Assembly (NCBI GenBank): GCA_023410595.1
Contig: JAEYPO010000016.1
Location: 1-64,000 of the forward strand
Direction: 5' to 3'
Length of the DNA stretch: 64,000 bases
Source of the DNA: Bacillota bacterium
GTDB lineage: Bacteria > Bacillota > Clostridia > Christensenellales > SZUA-584
The notes under the pieces are model-generated. The model was not told the origin of the DNA. It searched no databases and was given only the letters and a program-made list of their open reading frames with translations. This document shows positions 25,483 to 33,439 of the stretch, piece after piece (position 1 is the stretch's first letter; each line of letters begins with the position of its first letter). A program made the translations under genes and the position numbers.

Positions 25483-25510
25483 ATTATATCATACGCATAT
25501 GTATTTGCAA
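25483..25510 (-). promoter_or_regulatory. Predicted promoter of the ANTAR gene
   Basis: On the minus strand TTGCAA (25505-25510), a 16-base spacer and TATAAT (25483-25488). Transcription would start near 25476, a few bases before the terminator hairpin. Confidence 0.55.
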
Positions 25511-25532
25511 TAAAAAATATTGCTCAGCGATA

Positions 25533-26516
25533 TCAGATATCCTCGACAACCTTTTTGGGCACCCTTGAAAACAGCGGGCTTACCGATTCCTTCTCATGTA
25601 TGCGCAGCACGGCTTCCGCAAACAGCGGCGCTACGGATATGACGACAAACTTTTCGCAGCCCGCGATATACGGGTTTTTCACGCTGTCCGTCCCAATAAC
25701 CATCTCTATAGGACTGTTATCTATGGCTTTTATGCCTTTTTCGCGCACTATCACGTGCGATATGCCCGCTATTATACGCCTGGCGCCGTTGGCTTTGAGC
25801 ATCTTGGCTATATCGATGAGCGTGCCGCCCGAAATTGTGAAGTCGTCGACTATAAGGCAGTTCTTGCCGTTAACGTCGCCTATTACGTTCAAAACCTTGG
25901 CGTCTTCGTCGTGCCCCGCCCTAACCTTGTCGCCTATCGCTACGGGGACGCCCAGGTAATCGGCGTACTTCCTCGCGGTCTTGGCATAACCCGCGTCAGG
26001 CGATACTACGCACAGGTTGTCCACTATATCGAGGCCTTTAATGTATTCGCAGATTATTGGCAGCGATAAAAGATGGTCGACGGGCTTTTTGAAAAACCCC
26101 TGAACCTGCGGGCTGTGCAGGTCCATAACTACTATCCTGTCCGCGCCCGCGAGCTCTATGCTTTCGGCGCACACCCTCGCGCGTATCGAGACCCTTGGCT
26201 CGTCCTTCTTATCGCCTTTTGCGTAACTGAAATATGGAATGATTGCGGTGACGGAATTCGCGCTGGCGCGCTTTAACGCGTCCATCCAAAAAAGTATCTC
26301 GACGAAATCGTCGTTAGGGGTCATACCTATAGGCTGTACTACGTAAACGTCCTTGTTGCGTACAGTCTCTTTGATCCTTAAAAAAATGTTTCCGTCCGAA
26401 AAATTAATGACTTCCGAATCCCCAAGATCGTTACCCAAGTATTTGCACATCTTCTTGGCAAACCCTATCCCCGAAGATCCTGCAAATATCTTGATGTCGC
26501 TAACAAAAGATTCCAA
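25533..26516 (-). CDS. prs: Ribose-phosphate pyrophosphokinase (variant loop)
   Basis: Makes PRPP from ribose 5-phosphate and ATP, feeding nucleotide, histidine, tryptophan and NAD synthesis. 327 residues. Present are the N-terminal SSGIGFAKKM-type start, PIGMTPNDDFVEILFWMDALKRASA (in parts), the catalytic His in DLHSPQVQGFF and a PRPP-binding loop CLIVDDFTISGGTL. Two points differ from classical class I enzymes. The catalytic flexible loop reads YAKGDKKDEPRVS where RQDRK is usual, and the PRPP loop has TISGGT instead of IDTAGT. The start is TTG with GGGGT upstream. It could be a diverged or differently regulated PRPP synthetase. Confidence 0.88.
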   Translation of the reverse strand: MESFVSDIKIFAGSSGIGFAKKMCKYLGNDLGDSEVINFSDGNIFLRIKETVRNKDVYVVQPIGMTPNDDFVEILFWMDALKRASANSVTAIIPYFSYAKGDKKDEPRVSIRARVCAESIELAGADRIVVMDLHSPQVQGFFKKPVDHLLSLPIICEYIKGLDIVDNLCVVSPDAGYAKTARKYADYLGVPVAIGDKVRAGHDEDAKVLNVIGDVNGKNCLIVDDFTISGGTLIDIAKMLKANGARRIIAGISHVIVREKGIKAIDNSPIEMVIGTDSVKNPYIAGCEKFVVISVAPLFAEAVLRIHEKESVSPLFSRVPKKVVEDI

Positions 26517-26643
26517 TCTTCTACCCCTTTTATGTTTTCCCGTATTATGCTGATTATTTTAACATTAAAACCGCACACAATCAATATCAAGCCCTAAAAA
26601 GTCTTGTGTCTTTTTGGGAGCACGATAATTACACATCATATGC

Positions 26644-27465
26644 TTAATTGAACAAAATGCCTGTAAGCGCCTCCACACTGCGCCTGAGGTAGTCCCCGCC
26701 CCGAGTTTCCGAGCCAATCCCGACGCCGGGCTTAGCGCTGCCGTGAAAATCGCTGCCCGCCGTAACATACAGGCCGCCGCGCCTCGCGAGGCTTTCAAAT
26801 TCCCTGCACTGCCCGTCCGTATGAGCAGGGTGATAAGCTTCTACGCCCCAGAAGCCCATTCCGGCAAGCTTTGGAAAAAGCGCGCTTCTTACATCATCCT
26901 TCATAAGGCCGGGGTGCGCAAGCACGGCTTTACCGCCTGCGCCGGATATCAGCCGCGCCGCCTGCTCTATGCTTATCTTGTCGTACGGCACGTAAAACTG
27001 CGTGTGCTTTGAAAGGTATACCGCGAACGCCTCTCTTACGTCGGTCGCGTATCCCTTCTTTACAAGCGCCGCCGCGATATGCGGACGCCCTATTATGCCG
27101 CCGCAGCCTTCGCGCACGTCCTTAAGAGTAATGCCGACTCCCGCTGCGCGCAGCTTTTCTATCATGCTGCTTGCTCGCTCTTCGCGCAGCGATGACGCCG
27201 ACTCTATATGCGCTATGAGCTCCGGGCTGCGCCAGTCGATGCCGAGCCCCAAGACGTGCACTTCTCCCTCATACCGCGCGGCAAGCTCTATGCCGGGAAG
27301 TACGAGTATGCCTTTTTCATCCGCAACTTTCCCATAGCCGCGGCACTCGTCGTGATCCGTTATCGCTATTATTTTAAGTCCCTTTTGCTTTGCCGCTTCT
27401 ATGGTCTCACGCGGCGTAAAGTCCCCGTCCGAAAACGTCGTATGCACATGCAGATCAAGCTTCAT
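26644..27465 (-). CDS. PHP-domain phosphoesterase (TrpH/YciV/RNase AM type)
   Basis: A 273-residue metal-dependent phosphoesterase. The PHP motifs are visible: DLHVHTTFSDG (HxH), AITDHDE, the LPGIELAARYEGEVHVLG block, AHPGL and the C-terminal TAGSDFHG. Relatives hydrolyse 3',5'-nucleoside bisphosphates or trim RNA 5' ends; which applies here cannot be decided from the sequence. Its start codon overlaps the stop of the GNAT gene by four bases, so the pair is cotranscribed. Confidence 0.85.
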   Translation of the reverse strand: MKLDLHVHTTFSDGDFTPRETIEAAKQKGLKIIAITDHDECRGYGKVADEKGILVLPGIELAARYEGEVHVLGLGIDWRSPELIAHIESASSLREERASSMIEKLRAAGVGITLKDVREGCGGIIGRPHIAAALVKKGYATDVREAFAVYLSKHTQFYVPYDKISIEQAARLISGAGGKAVLAHPGLMKDDVRSALFPKLAGMGFWGVEAYHPAHTDGQCREFESLARRGGLYVTAGSDFHGSAKPGVGIGSETRGGDYLRRSVEALTGILFN

Positions 27466-27938
27466 TTCGTTTCCCTATTGTTGTGTCCGCAGGCCGAAGG
27501 GTACACGACGTCGCCCTTTTTCAGCGACATAGGTATATGCGGCAGCCCCGCGTCCATAAACTCTTCGCCTGTTTCCTTAAACCCGAACTTTTTGTACATC
27601 TCTTTAATATAGACCTGCGCGTTTACGAAAAGCTCCTCCGCGCCCGAGTTGAACGCCTTGTATAAAAGCAGCCGCAGCGCGAGGTCTCCTATCAGCTGCC
27701 CTCTGTATTGCTTTCTCACCGCGAGGCGGCCTATGCGGAACACGCTGCCGTCGTGCCATATACGCCCCGTCGCGGCCGGCGTTTCGTCTACGTATACTAT
27801 AAGATGCAGCGCCGCTTCGTCCATGCCGTCCCTGTCTTCGCTTTCGGGGCAGCCCTGCTCCTCTATGAACACCTCGCGCCGTATCATTAGCGGCTCGCTT
27901 ATGTCTTCGTTCCCTGCCAGAAATGCGCTCGTAATCAT
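27462..27938 (-). CDS. GNAT family N-acetyltransferase
   Basis: A 158-residue single-domain acetyltransferase. The acetyl-CoA-binding block RLAVRKQYRGQLIGDLALRLLL matches the R/QxxGxG/A loop, although the final Gly is Asp in this protein (QLIGDLA). MIRREVFIEEQGCPESEDRDGMDE is typical of the ElaA/YjcF-like subgroup. The substrate is unknown. First gene of a two-gene unit with the PHP phosphoesterase (four-base overlap). Confidence 0.8.
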   Translation of the reverse strand: MITSAFLAGNEDISEPLMIRREVFIEEQGCPESEDRDGMDEAALHLIVYVDETPAATGRIWHDGSVFRIGRLAVRKQYRGQLIGDLALRLLLYKAFNSGAEELFVNAQVYIKEMYKKFGFKETGEEFMDAGLPHIPMSLKKGDVVYPSACGHNNRETK

Positions 27939-28099
27939 GCCGTTCTCCTTTTACGTTTATAATACCAATATTTCCGGGCGAGCGGGGAGTGCGTGCTTAA
28001 GTTTCTTTCATATTTAGGTCTATGTGTCCGCGCGCTGACTCTTCCCGAAAGATCACATGCTCCTTCGTGGTACAAGGACGCCCTCCCCTGCAATTTTTT

Positions 28100-30121
28100 T
28101 CACGGCGTAAGCAGCGCCTTTGCTATATCGAATTTCACCGTTCCTTTTTCCGCCGCGGTATCCACCATCACGACGACTAATCTGTCGTAATTGCCGTCCA
28201 TCCAGTACGCCGCATACCACGATATCTCTCTCGCTTTGCTCTGGCCTATCTCCGCCGTACCCGTCTTTCCCGCTATCCTTATGCCGGGTATCTTTGCGGT
28301 ATACGCCGTACCGTGGCTAACTACATTCTCCAGCATAGGCAGCAGCGTCTGTACCGTGCTCTGCGAAACCGCGCCTTCCTTCCATACCTCGGGCTGCCTG
28401 TCCGTTACTGTAACATAGTCTATACCTTCCGTGCGCTTAGTTTCCTTAACGAGTATGGGCTTCATCATGTTGCCCGTGCCGTTCGCGAGAGCCGTATACA
28501 TCACGGCGAGCTGCAAGGGCGTAACAATCAGGTTACCCTGGCCGTAGCCCATGTCCGCGAGAATCTTCTTGTTTATGCTTTCGTTCTCGTTTTTTATATT
28601 CGCATCTTTTACGGGCAGATCGAACGGCACCGCTTCATCCATGCCTATACTATCAAGGTATTCTGTGAGTTTCTCTTCGCCCATTTTCATCGCAACATAC
28701 GCGAAGTATATATTGTCCGAGCTTTTTATGGCGTTGGCAAGCTTTATAGGCCAGCCTGAATCGCTCACGCGCTTAATATACCAGCCGTTGCCCTCAGGGT
28801 ACCACTTGTTTTCGGTTATCGTGCCTTCAAATTCCGTTTCGGGGGTTATTACGCCCCCTTCCAGCGCGGCCGCCGCGGTAAAGGGCTTGATAACGCTGCC
28901 CGGAGGGTAGCCGCCTTGCGTCGCCCACGGGAAAAGCGTCATAGTTTTAAACACGTCTTCAGGCACGGGGAACGTGAACAGGTTATCATCGTATGAAGGG
29001 TACGCAGTCATCGCCTCCACATGCCCCGTTTCCGCGTCCATGACTATAGCTACGCCCGTCTGCTCCGGCGTAAGGTAAGTCGTCAGCGCGTTGTACGCCC
29101 TTTGCTGCAGCTCGGGCTTTATGGTGAGCCAAAGGTCCTGCCCCTGCTCGTCCTTGACTTCATACAACGTGCGTATGTTCTCGCCCCATTTGTTCTCAAT
29201 ATATACTATCTTACCGTCCTTACCGCGCAGCTGCTCCTCAAACGCCGACTCCAGCCCGGCCTTGCCCGCCTTGTCGGTGTCTTTGTACCCTTCCGGAACG
29301 TTTTCCGGGTCAACAAGCCCGGTGTAACCCGCTATCTGCGCCGCCGCTTCCTTGAGCGGGTAGTTGCGTATGGGCGTGTACATCTTATCGTCAATACCCA
29401 GCCCCGGCACGGCTTCTATGCTCTGCCGCTGCTGCTCAGTAAGCTTGTCGTGGAAATACGCGCCCAAAGGTATCGCCTGCGTGCCGTTCTTTACCGCCTT
29501 GTTGAACATGTCAACAAGCTCCGTCTGCGAAACGCCCGTTATCGGGCTAACCGCCGCCGCGACTGCTCCTATGTCCTGTACCTTAGCAATTTCCATGTAT
29601 ATCGTGTCCGCATAGGCGTTCTCGGCTATAAGCTCCCCGCCCGCTCCGAACATTTCGCCGCGCTGCGCCTTCAACGTTTTTACGCGCACGCCGCCGCCTT
29701 CCTCAAGGTCGGGGAATATCAGAGAATAGTCCCATAGCACGAGGCACTTATCCTCCTTAAAACCCGTCCTCAGCGTAAAGTCATTGGTAAAGTCTCCGTA
29801 CTCCTCCGTCTTGTACGTTGCCGTATACGTAAACACTCCTATGTCGTCCGGGCCCGTTATGTTGTCTATGGATATCTCCTTAACGCCGAGTCCCTCCATT
29901 ATATCGCTGTATTTCTTTATGAACGCCTCTTCCTTTATCTTTACGGCGGGAGCGCAAAGCGAATACATTGTCTTGTAATCCTTTGCCTTGAAGCTCTCAA
30001 TATATTGCGTTATATCGCTCTTGGAAAAATCGTAAGGTTTGCCCACCTGCGCGCATGAGCACAAGAAAACGCAGGCAATAAAGGCTGATATAATCTTAAT
30101 AATACTACGCTTCATTTTCAT
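28100..30121 (-). CDS. MecA/PBP2a-like class B penicillin-binding lipoprotein
   Basis: A 673-residue D,D-transpeptidase for peptidoglycan crosslinking on the outside of the membrane. The N terminus is a lipoprotein-type signal (FLCSCAQ). Then comes an NTF2-like domain (about 35-140, ITQYIESFKAKDYKTMYSLC) as in MecA, and a PBP dimerisation domain. The transpeptidase domain has SVIK (Ser 409 nucleophile), SSDN (SxN) and KTGT. Among class B PBPs the MecA-like N-terminal domain is typical of low-affinity, beta-lactam-tolerant forms, so intrinsic tolerance is possible (inference). No Shine-Dalgarno site precedes either possible ATG, and a TATAAT lies 6 bases upstream, so a leaderless message is likely. 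Confidence 0.9.
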   Translation of the reverse strand: MKMKRSIIKIISAFIACVFLCSCAQVGKPYDFSKSDITQYIESFKAKDYKTMYSLCAPAVKIKEEAFIKKYSDIMEGLGVKEISIDNITGPDDIGVFTYTATYKTEEYGDFTNDFTLRTGFKEDKCLVLWDYSLIFPDLEEGGGVRVKTLKAQRGEMFGAGGELIAENAYADTIYMEIAKVQDIGAVAAAVSPITGVSQTELVDMFNKAVKNGTQAIPLGAYFHDKLTEQQRQSIEAVPGLGIDDKMYTPIRNYPLKEAAAQIAGYTGLVDPENVPEGYKDTDKAGKAGLESAFEEQLRGKDGKIVYIENKWGENIRTLYEVKDEQGQDLWLTIKPELQQRAYNALTTYLTPEQTGVAIVMDAETGHVEAMTAYPSYDDNLFTFPVPEDVFKTMTLFPWATQGGYPPGSVIKPFTAAAALEGGVITPETEFEGTITENKWYPEGNGWYIKRVSDSGWPIKLANAIKSSDNIYFAYVAMKMGEEKLTEYLDSIGMDEAVPFDLPVKDANIKNENESINKKILADMGYGQGNLIVTPLQLAVMYTALANGTGNMMKPILVKETKRTEGIDYVTVTDRQPEVWKEGAVSQSTVQTLLPMLENVVSHGTAYTAKIPGIRIAGKTGTAEIGQSKAREISWYAAYWMDGNYDRLVVVMVDTAAEKGTVKFDIAKALLTP

Positions 30122-30127
30122 GGGGAT

Positions 30128-30157
30128 ATTATACTATGTGCTTTGTGTCATTGTACA
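30128..30157 (-). promoter_or_regulatory. Promoter directly abutting the PBP start codon
   Basis: Minus-strand TATAAT (30128-30133), with TGTACA (30152-30157) 18 bases upstream, a 4-of-6 match to TTGACA. The expected transcription start falls on or next to the A of the ATG at 30121. Confidence 0.5.
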
Positions 30158-30301
30158 GAAATACCCAAAATTAAGGTTTCGAAAGTTTACATTTAACACA
30201 TCCCCCGCCGGAGCGTCAGATGCTTCCATGCCGCGTATTTATTATCATTGCAGCATATAACAGAGTTTTTGTCTGTTTGCTACTATAAATACTATTTAAT
30301 G

Positions 30302-30329
30302 TTGTAATATGTAATATATATGCTATAAT
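30302..30329 (+). promoter_or_regulatory. Promoter of the Cas2-fold gene
   Basis: TTGTAA (30302-30307), 16-base spacer, TATAAT (30324-30329), 30 bases before the ATG at 30359. Confidence 0.65.
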
Positions 30330-30358
30330 TGGTATAGCATAATCAAGAGGTAACGTAT

Positions 30359-30628
30359 ATGTCGGTAAAAATAGTATCGTGCGATCTGAAAGGCCCCCGA
30401 CAGTACTACAGGAGCCTTATCAGCGCTATTGAAGCGTATGAAAACGTAAAGATGACGGATTCTTTCTGGTTCTTAAACACCGAGGAGGACTGTGATTATA
30501 TTTATAAGAACCTCGAGATCTATCTTGAAAAAGACGACCGGCTTCTGATACAGGACCTTAAAGGGGAAGAGATCGTCGGCAGCAACCTTTTATCCACCGA
30601 GGAACAGCTGCAAACACTATTCCAATGA
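30359..30628 (+). CDS. Cas2-fold/SinR-like small protein without CRISPR context
   Basis: An 89-residue protein with the ferredoxin-like pattern of the Cas2/VapD/SinR-like group. It has an initial strand ending in Asp (KIVSCDL), a Tyr-Tyr helix (YYRSLISAIEAYENVKM), a central SFWFL strand with Ser-Trp, a second helix and DRLLIQDLKGEEI. Cas2 proper and VapD are metal-dependent or RNA-cleaving dimers; stand-alone members have no assigned function. There is no CRISPR repeat or other cas gene in the window. AAGAGG precedes the ATG. It is a single gene divergent from the PBP gene. Confidence 0.65.
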   Translation: MSVKIVSCDLKGPRQYYRSLISAIEAYENVKMTDSFWFLNTEEDCDYIYKNLEIYLEKDDRLLIQDLKGEEIVGSNLLSTEEQLQTLFQ

Positions 30629-30680
30629 TATTCCATTACCACCGGCAAGCCTCACGTATTGCCAGTGACCCGTATGAAAA

Positions 30681-30702
30681 AAGAGCGCTTTAAGCGCCCT
30701 TT
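30681..30702 (-). terminator. Terminator of the tsaC-phosphatase unit
   Basis: AAAGGGCGC-TTAAA-GCGCTCTTTTTT on the minus strand. It overlaps the phosphatase stop codon, which falls in the loop. Confidence 0.75.
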
Positions 30703-31187
30703 ATCTTCTGACCTTCTTTGGATATCCGCATCAGCGCCTTGTCTATCGCCTCGGATATCTGGTCCCTCGCCTCGCGGTAAACGTCTATATCTTCCTTATA
30801 AGGATCGGTTATATCGAACCCCGCTTCGCCGGGATATCCGTCCACGCCCTGCGCGTACCCTAAGAGCGTGTGCATCTTGTGCTCCTCGTCGGGAGCCATT
30901 GCTTCCATTTCCTCTATGTGCCTTGCTTCCATGGCGAGTATTATATCAGCCCATTCCGCGAGCTCTTTTGTAAACTGCTGGGCCTTGTGTTTCTCCAGGT
31001 CAAGACCCAACTCCTGCATCACTTCTATAGCCTCTTCGGACGCCGGCTCTCCCTCGCAGGCGAATGTTCCGGCCGAATCGAATGAAATGTCGTCATAGTG
31101 AATACTTCGGCCAGCCGCATCGTCTGCAACTTCTTCCGCCATTGGACTTCTGCATGTATTGCCCGTACATACAAAAAGAACGTTCAT
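30690..31187 (-). CDS. Low-molecular-weight phosphatase, YwlE-like protein-arginine phosphatase
   Basis: A 165-residue LMW phosphatase. The active-site loop CTGNTCRSPMAEE holds the nucleophile Cys 7 and Arg 13. Thr at position 11, where Ile is usual in Tyr phosphatases, is the feature linked to phosphoarginine specificity in YwlE. The general-acid Asp lies in DITDPYKED. YwlE reverses McsB arginine phosphorylation in Bacillus; no mcsAB genes are in this window, so the assignment rests on the loop. It starts 10 bases after the tsaC stop, matching the ywlC-ywlE neighbourhood of other Bacillota. Confidence 0.88.
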   Translation of the reverse strand: MNVLFVCTGNTCRSPMAEEVADDAAGRSIHYDDISFDSAGTFACEGEPASEEAIEVMQELGLDLEKHKAQQFTKELAEWADIILAMEARHIEEMEAMAPDEEHKMHTLLGYAQGVDGYPGEAGFDITDPYKEDIDVYREARDQISEAIDKALMRISKEGQKIKGA

Positions 31188-31197
31188 GAACTTCCTC

Positions 31198-32217
31198 CTA
31201 AACCTTAACTATATTATATGCAGCCGCTTTGTAAACCCTGTTCATAACGGCAAATCCTATACCTGTCTTCGGTATGGCCTCGAAATATATGCCGGTATAC
31301 GACTTTTCGTCCGCTTCGCGCAGCAAGCCGTAAAGACTCCTTGCCGCCTCGCGCGGGTCGTCAATGCTTCCCGTAACAACAACTTCCCTTTTGCCGTAAT
31401 ACTTTCTGTTCTCACGGCTGACCATAACAAGGGGGCTGTCCCCCTTTTTCACGTCCTTGTCGTAAAGGTACTTGATTGCTTCCGACACGGACGTTTCGCT
31501 GCCTTCCACCACCGTTATCGGCGCTTTGGGCGCGTAGTGCCTGTACTTCATGCCCGGCGCGGGCGGCGGCCCGTCGCCCGCGAACGAAGCGGAAGCGGCC
31601 TGCGCATCGCCAAGGCACTCTTTTATCATATCGAGCGTAATCGCCCCCGGCCTTAGTATCACGGGAACGTCCTTCGTCATATCGACAACAGTCGACTCAA
31701 CGCCTATGCTGCATTCACCGGCGTCGAGTATCAGTAATTCGTCGCCGAAGTCGCTCCTCACATGCCCGGCGCTAGTGGGGCTCGGGCTGCCCGATTTGTT
31801 CGCGCTGGGCGCCGCTATGGGCACGCCCGACGCGGATATGAGCGAGAGCGCGGCGTCGCTGTCCGGCATTCTCACGCCCACGGTATCGAGCCCCGCCGAT
31901 ACCGATTTCGGTATGCCAACGCCAGGAAGCACCATAGTAAGCGGCCCCGGCCAGTACGCGGCCGCCAGTTTTTCCGCCTTGTCGTTGAACTCCGCTATCT
32001 GACGGGCGGCTACAGTCGAATCCACATGGACTATCAAAGGGTTGTCCTGCGGCCTTCCCTTCATTTCGAATATACGCCTTACAGCGTTTTCGTCGAGCGC
32101 GTTAGCGCCGAGGCCGTAAACCGTCTCGGTTGGAAAAGCGACGAGCCCGCCGTTTCTTATCACTTCCGCCGCTTTTAATATATTTTCTTTATATTCACCG
32201 TTCAAATGCAATATCAT
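31198..32217 (-). CDS. tsaC: Threonylcarbamoyl-AMP synthase (Sua5/YwlC type)
   Basis: Makes threonylcarbamoyl-adenylate from Thr, bicarbonate and ATP, the first step of t6A37 tRNA modification. 339 residues: an N-terminal YrdC domain (GGLVAFPTETVYGLGANA, KGRPQDNPLIVHV, then PSANKSGSPSPTSAGHV) plus a C-terminal Sua5 domain (about 210-339; GMKYRHYAPKAPI linker). The long form therefore matches Sua5/YwlC and not short TsaC. It is first in a two-gene unit with the YwlE-like phosphatase. Confidence 0.95.
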   Translation of the reverse strand: MILHLNGEYKENILKAAEVIRNGGLVAFPTETVYGLGANALDENAVRRIFEMKGRPQDNPLIVHVDSTVAARQIAEFNDKAEKLAAAYWPGPLTMVLPGVGIPKSVSAGLDTVGVRMPDSDAALSLISASGVPIAAPSANKSGSPSPTSAGHVRSDFGDELLILDAGECSIGVESTVVDMTKDVPVILRPGAITLDMIKECLGDAQAASASFAGDGPPPAPGMKYRHYAPKAPITVVEGSETSVSEAIKYLYDKDVKKGDSPLVMVSRENRKYYGKREVVVTGSIDDPREAARSLYGLLREADEKSYTGIYFEAIPKTGIGFAVMNRVYKAAAYNIVKV

Positions 32218-32295
32218 CTATATTTTTTTATTTTACACTGGTAATAATAAAAAAGCAATATTTGCCGTCTCTTCAGGCTTCCTTAAGGGGCTTGC

Positions 32296-33030
32296 CTAAA
32301 GGCTTGCCAGTTCTATGTCGCCTATAGCGCCGCATTTGCCGCCGACTATAGCGACGGCGCCCATTACGCCTTCTATGGCGTAAACGGTTTTTAGCGCGCT
32401 TTGTATGTCGTCTTCTGTTTTGAGCTCGTTGCCCAGCCTTGTGGCGCATGCGTCCGCAAGGCACGCGTCGCGCGAAACGACTGCGGCAGCGTCCGCGTTG
32501 CCAAAGCTAAGCGACGGCCCCACCGTGCCCGACGACGTGCATATGGAAACGGGCATTTCCCGGGAATCCGCCTTTATGCCAACCTTCATATTTAAAGGGC
32601 TAGCCCCCGCGTATACCGCGACGGTGCGCATATCGCCCGTCTTCATGTATATGTCGCCGCCGTTTTCCACGATAACCTTATCGGTATGTTTTAGCAGTTC
32701 GTCCGCTACGCAGGCCGAAAACGCGCCCGCCACCGCAGCCATAGGCCCGACGGCTGCGGCTTTGCCCGCCGCGCACATCGCGGCAATTATTGCGTTCGCG
32801 CCCGCTTCCGGCTCAAGCGGCGAAAGCGCCGTCTTGAATTCCGGGTACTTTTCTATGTATTCGTCCAGCACGCGCCGCAATTTAAGCACGGCGGCAAGCG
32901 CCTCTTCTTTAAGCTCGCGCCCCGCGCATATGAGCAGCTCCGTCTCGAGGTGCTGCATTCGCCAGCATTCAAGGTCGGATACTACCCTGTTCCTGTATAC
33001 GTCCCTGTCGGTATAATCAGAGGGCTTCAT
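32296..33030 (-). CDS. UPF0280/COG2122 protein (ApbE-like fold), homocysteine operon
   Basis: A 244-residue protein of the UPF0280 family, which resembles the FMN transferase ApbE. Typical segments are PMAAVAGAFSACVADELL, VENGGDIYMKT and TSSGTVGPSLSFGNADAAAVVS (written in parts). A methanogen homologue (MA1715) has been linked to sulfide assimilation together with the HcyBio proteins. Here it is the third gene after HcyBio and the NIL-ferredoxin, overlapping the latter by 14 bases, which supports the same role. An exact biochemical activity is not established. Confidence 0.88.
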   Translation of the reverse strand: MKPSDYTDRDVYRNRVVSDLECWRMQHLETELLICAGRELKEEALAAVLKLRRVLDEYIEKYPEFKTALSPLEPEAGANAIIAAMCAAGKAAAVGPMAAVAGAFSACVADELLKHTDKVIVENGGDIYMKTGDMRTVAVYAGASPLNMKVGIKADSREMPVSICTSSGTVGPSLSFGNADAAAVVSRDACLADACATRLGNELKTEDDIQSALKTVYAIEGVMGAVAIVGGKCGAIGDIELASL

Positions 33031-33439
33031 CTTCGAAGTTCTTTATTGCTCTCGCGGGACAGGCGCGCACGCAATACCCGCACAGCACGCACTTGTCCAT
33101 ATCGAATTCCAGCTCCCACGTCTGCTGGTTCATCGTTAGCGCTCCCGTCGGGCAAACGGACGTGCACGCTCCGCAGTGCACGCACTTTTCCTCGTATCTT
33201 AACACGCTGTCCGAAAACACCGTGACTTCGATGTCTTCACGCTTCAAAAAATCTATGCCCTTGTTTACATCCCGCTCGCTGCCGGAAAGCTCTAAAACCA
33301 TATGCCCCGTCTTGCCGGGCGAGATATAGGCGCGCAGTATGTTGAAATCGAGGCCGAACCCTACTAGCACGGTCACGACTGGTCTGTTAGCTTTTTCAGG
33401 CGGAAACTTAAGCCCTACCTTCACGCTTGTCTGTTTCAT
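33017..33439 (-). CDS. NIL domain plus 2[4Fe-4S] ferredoxin, homocysteine biosynthesis partner
   Basis: 140 residues. The N-terminal NIL domain (about 1-75, VKVGLKFPPEKANRPVV) is the ACT-like module also found in methionine transporters. The C-terminal ferredoxin has two intact clusters, CVHCGACTSVCP and CVLCGYCVRACP. In methanogens the equivalent (MA1822) is needed with HcyBio to form homocysteine from aspartate semialdehyde and sulfide; it likely supplies electrons. Its ATG overlaps the HcyBio stop by four bases, and its end overlaps the UPF0280 gene by 14. Confidence 0.92.
   Translation of the reverse strand: MKQTSVKVGLKFPPEKANRPVVTVLVGFGLDFNILRAYISPGKTGHMVLELSGSERDVNKGIDFLKREDIEVTVFSDSVLRYEEKCVHCGACTSVCPTGALTMNQQTWELEFDMDKCVLCGYCVRACPARAIKNFEDEAL

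Noticed and set aside
29021..29737. 238-codon plus-strand frame within the PBP region
   Set aside because: Antisense shadow of the penicillin-binding protein; Arg/Tyr-rich translation without family features.
30359..30628. CRISPR-Cas locus
   Set aside because: Only a Cas2-like fold is present. No direct repeat array, cas1 or effector gene was found anywhere in the window.
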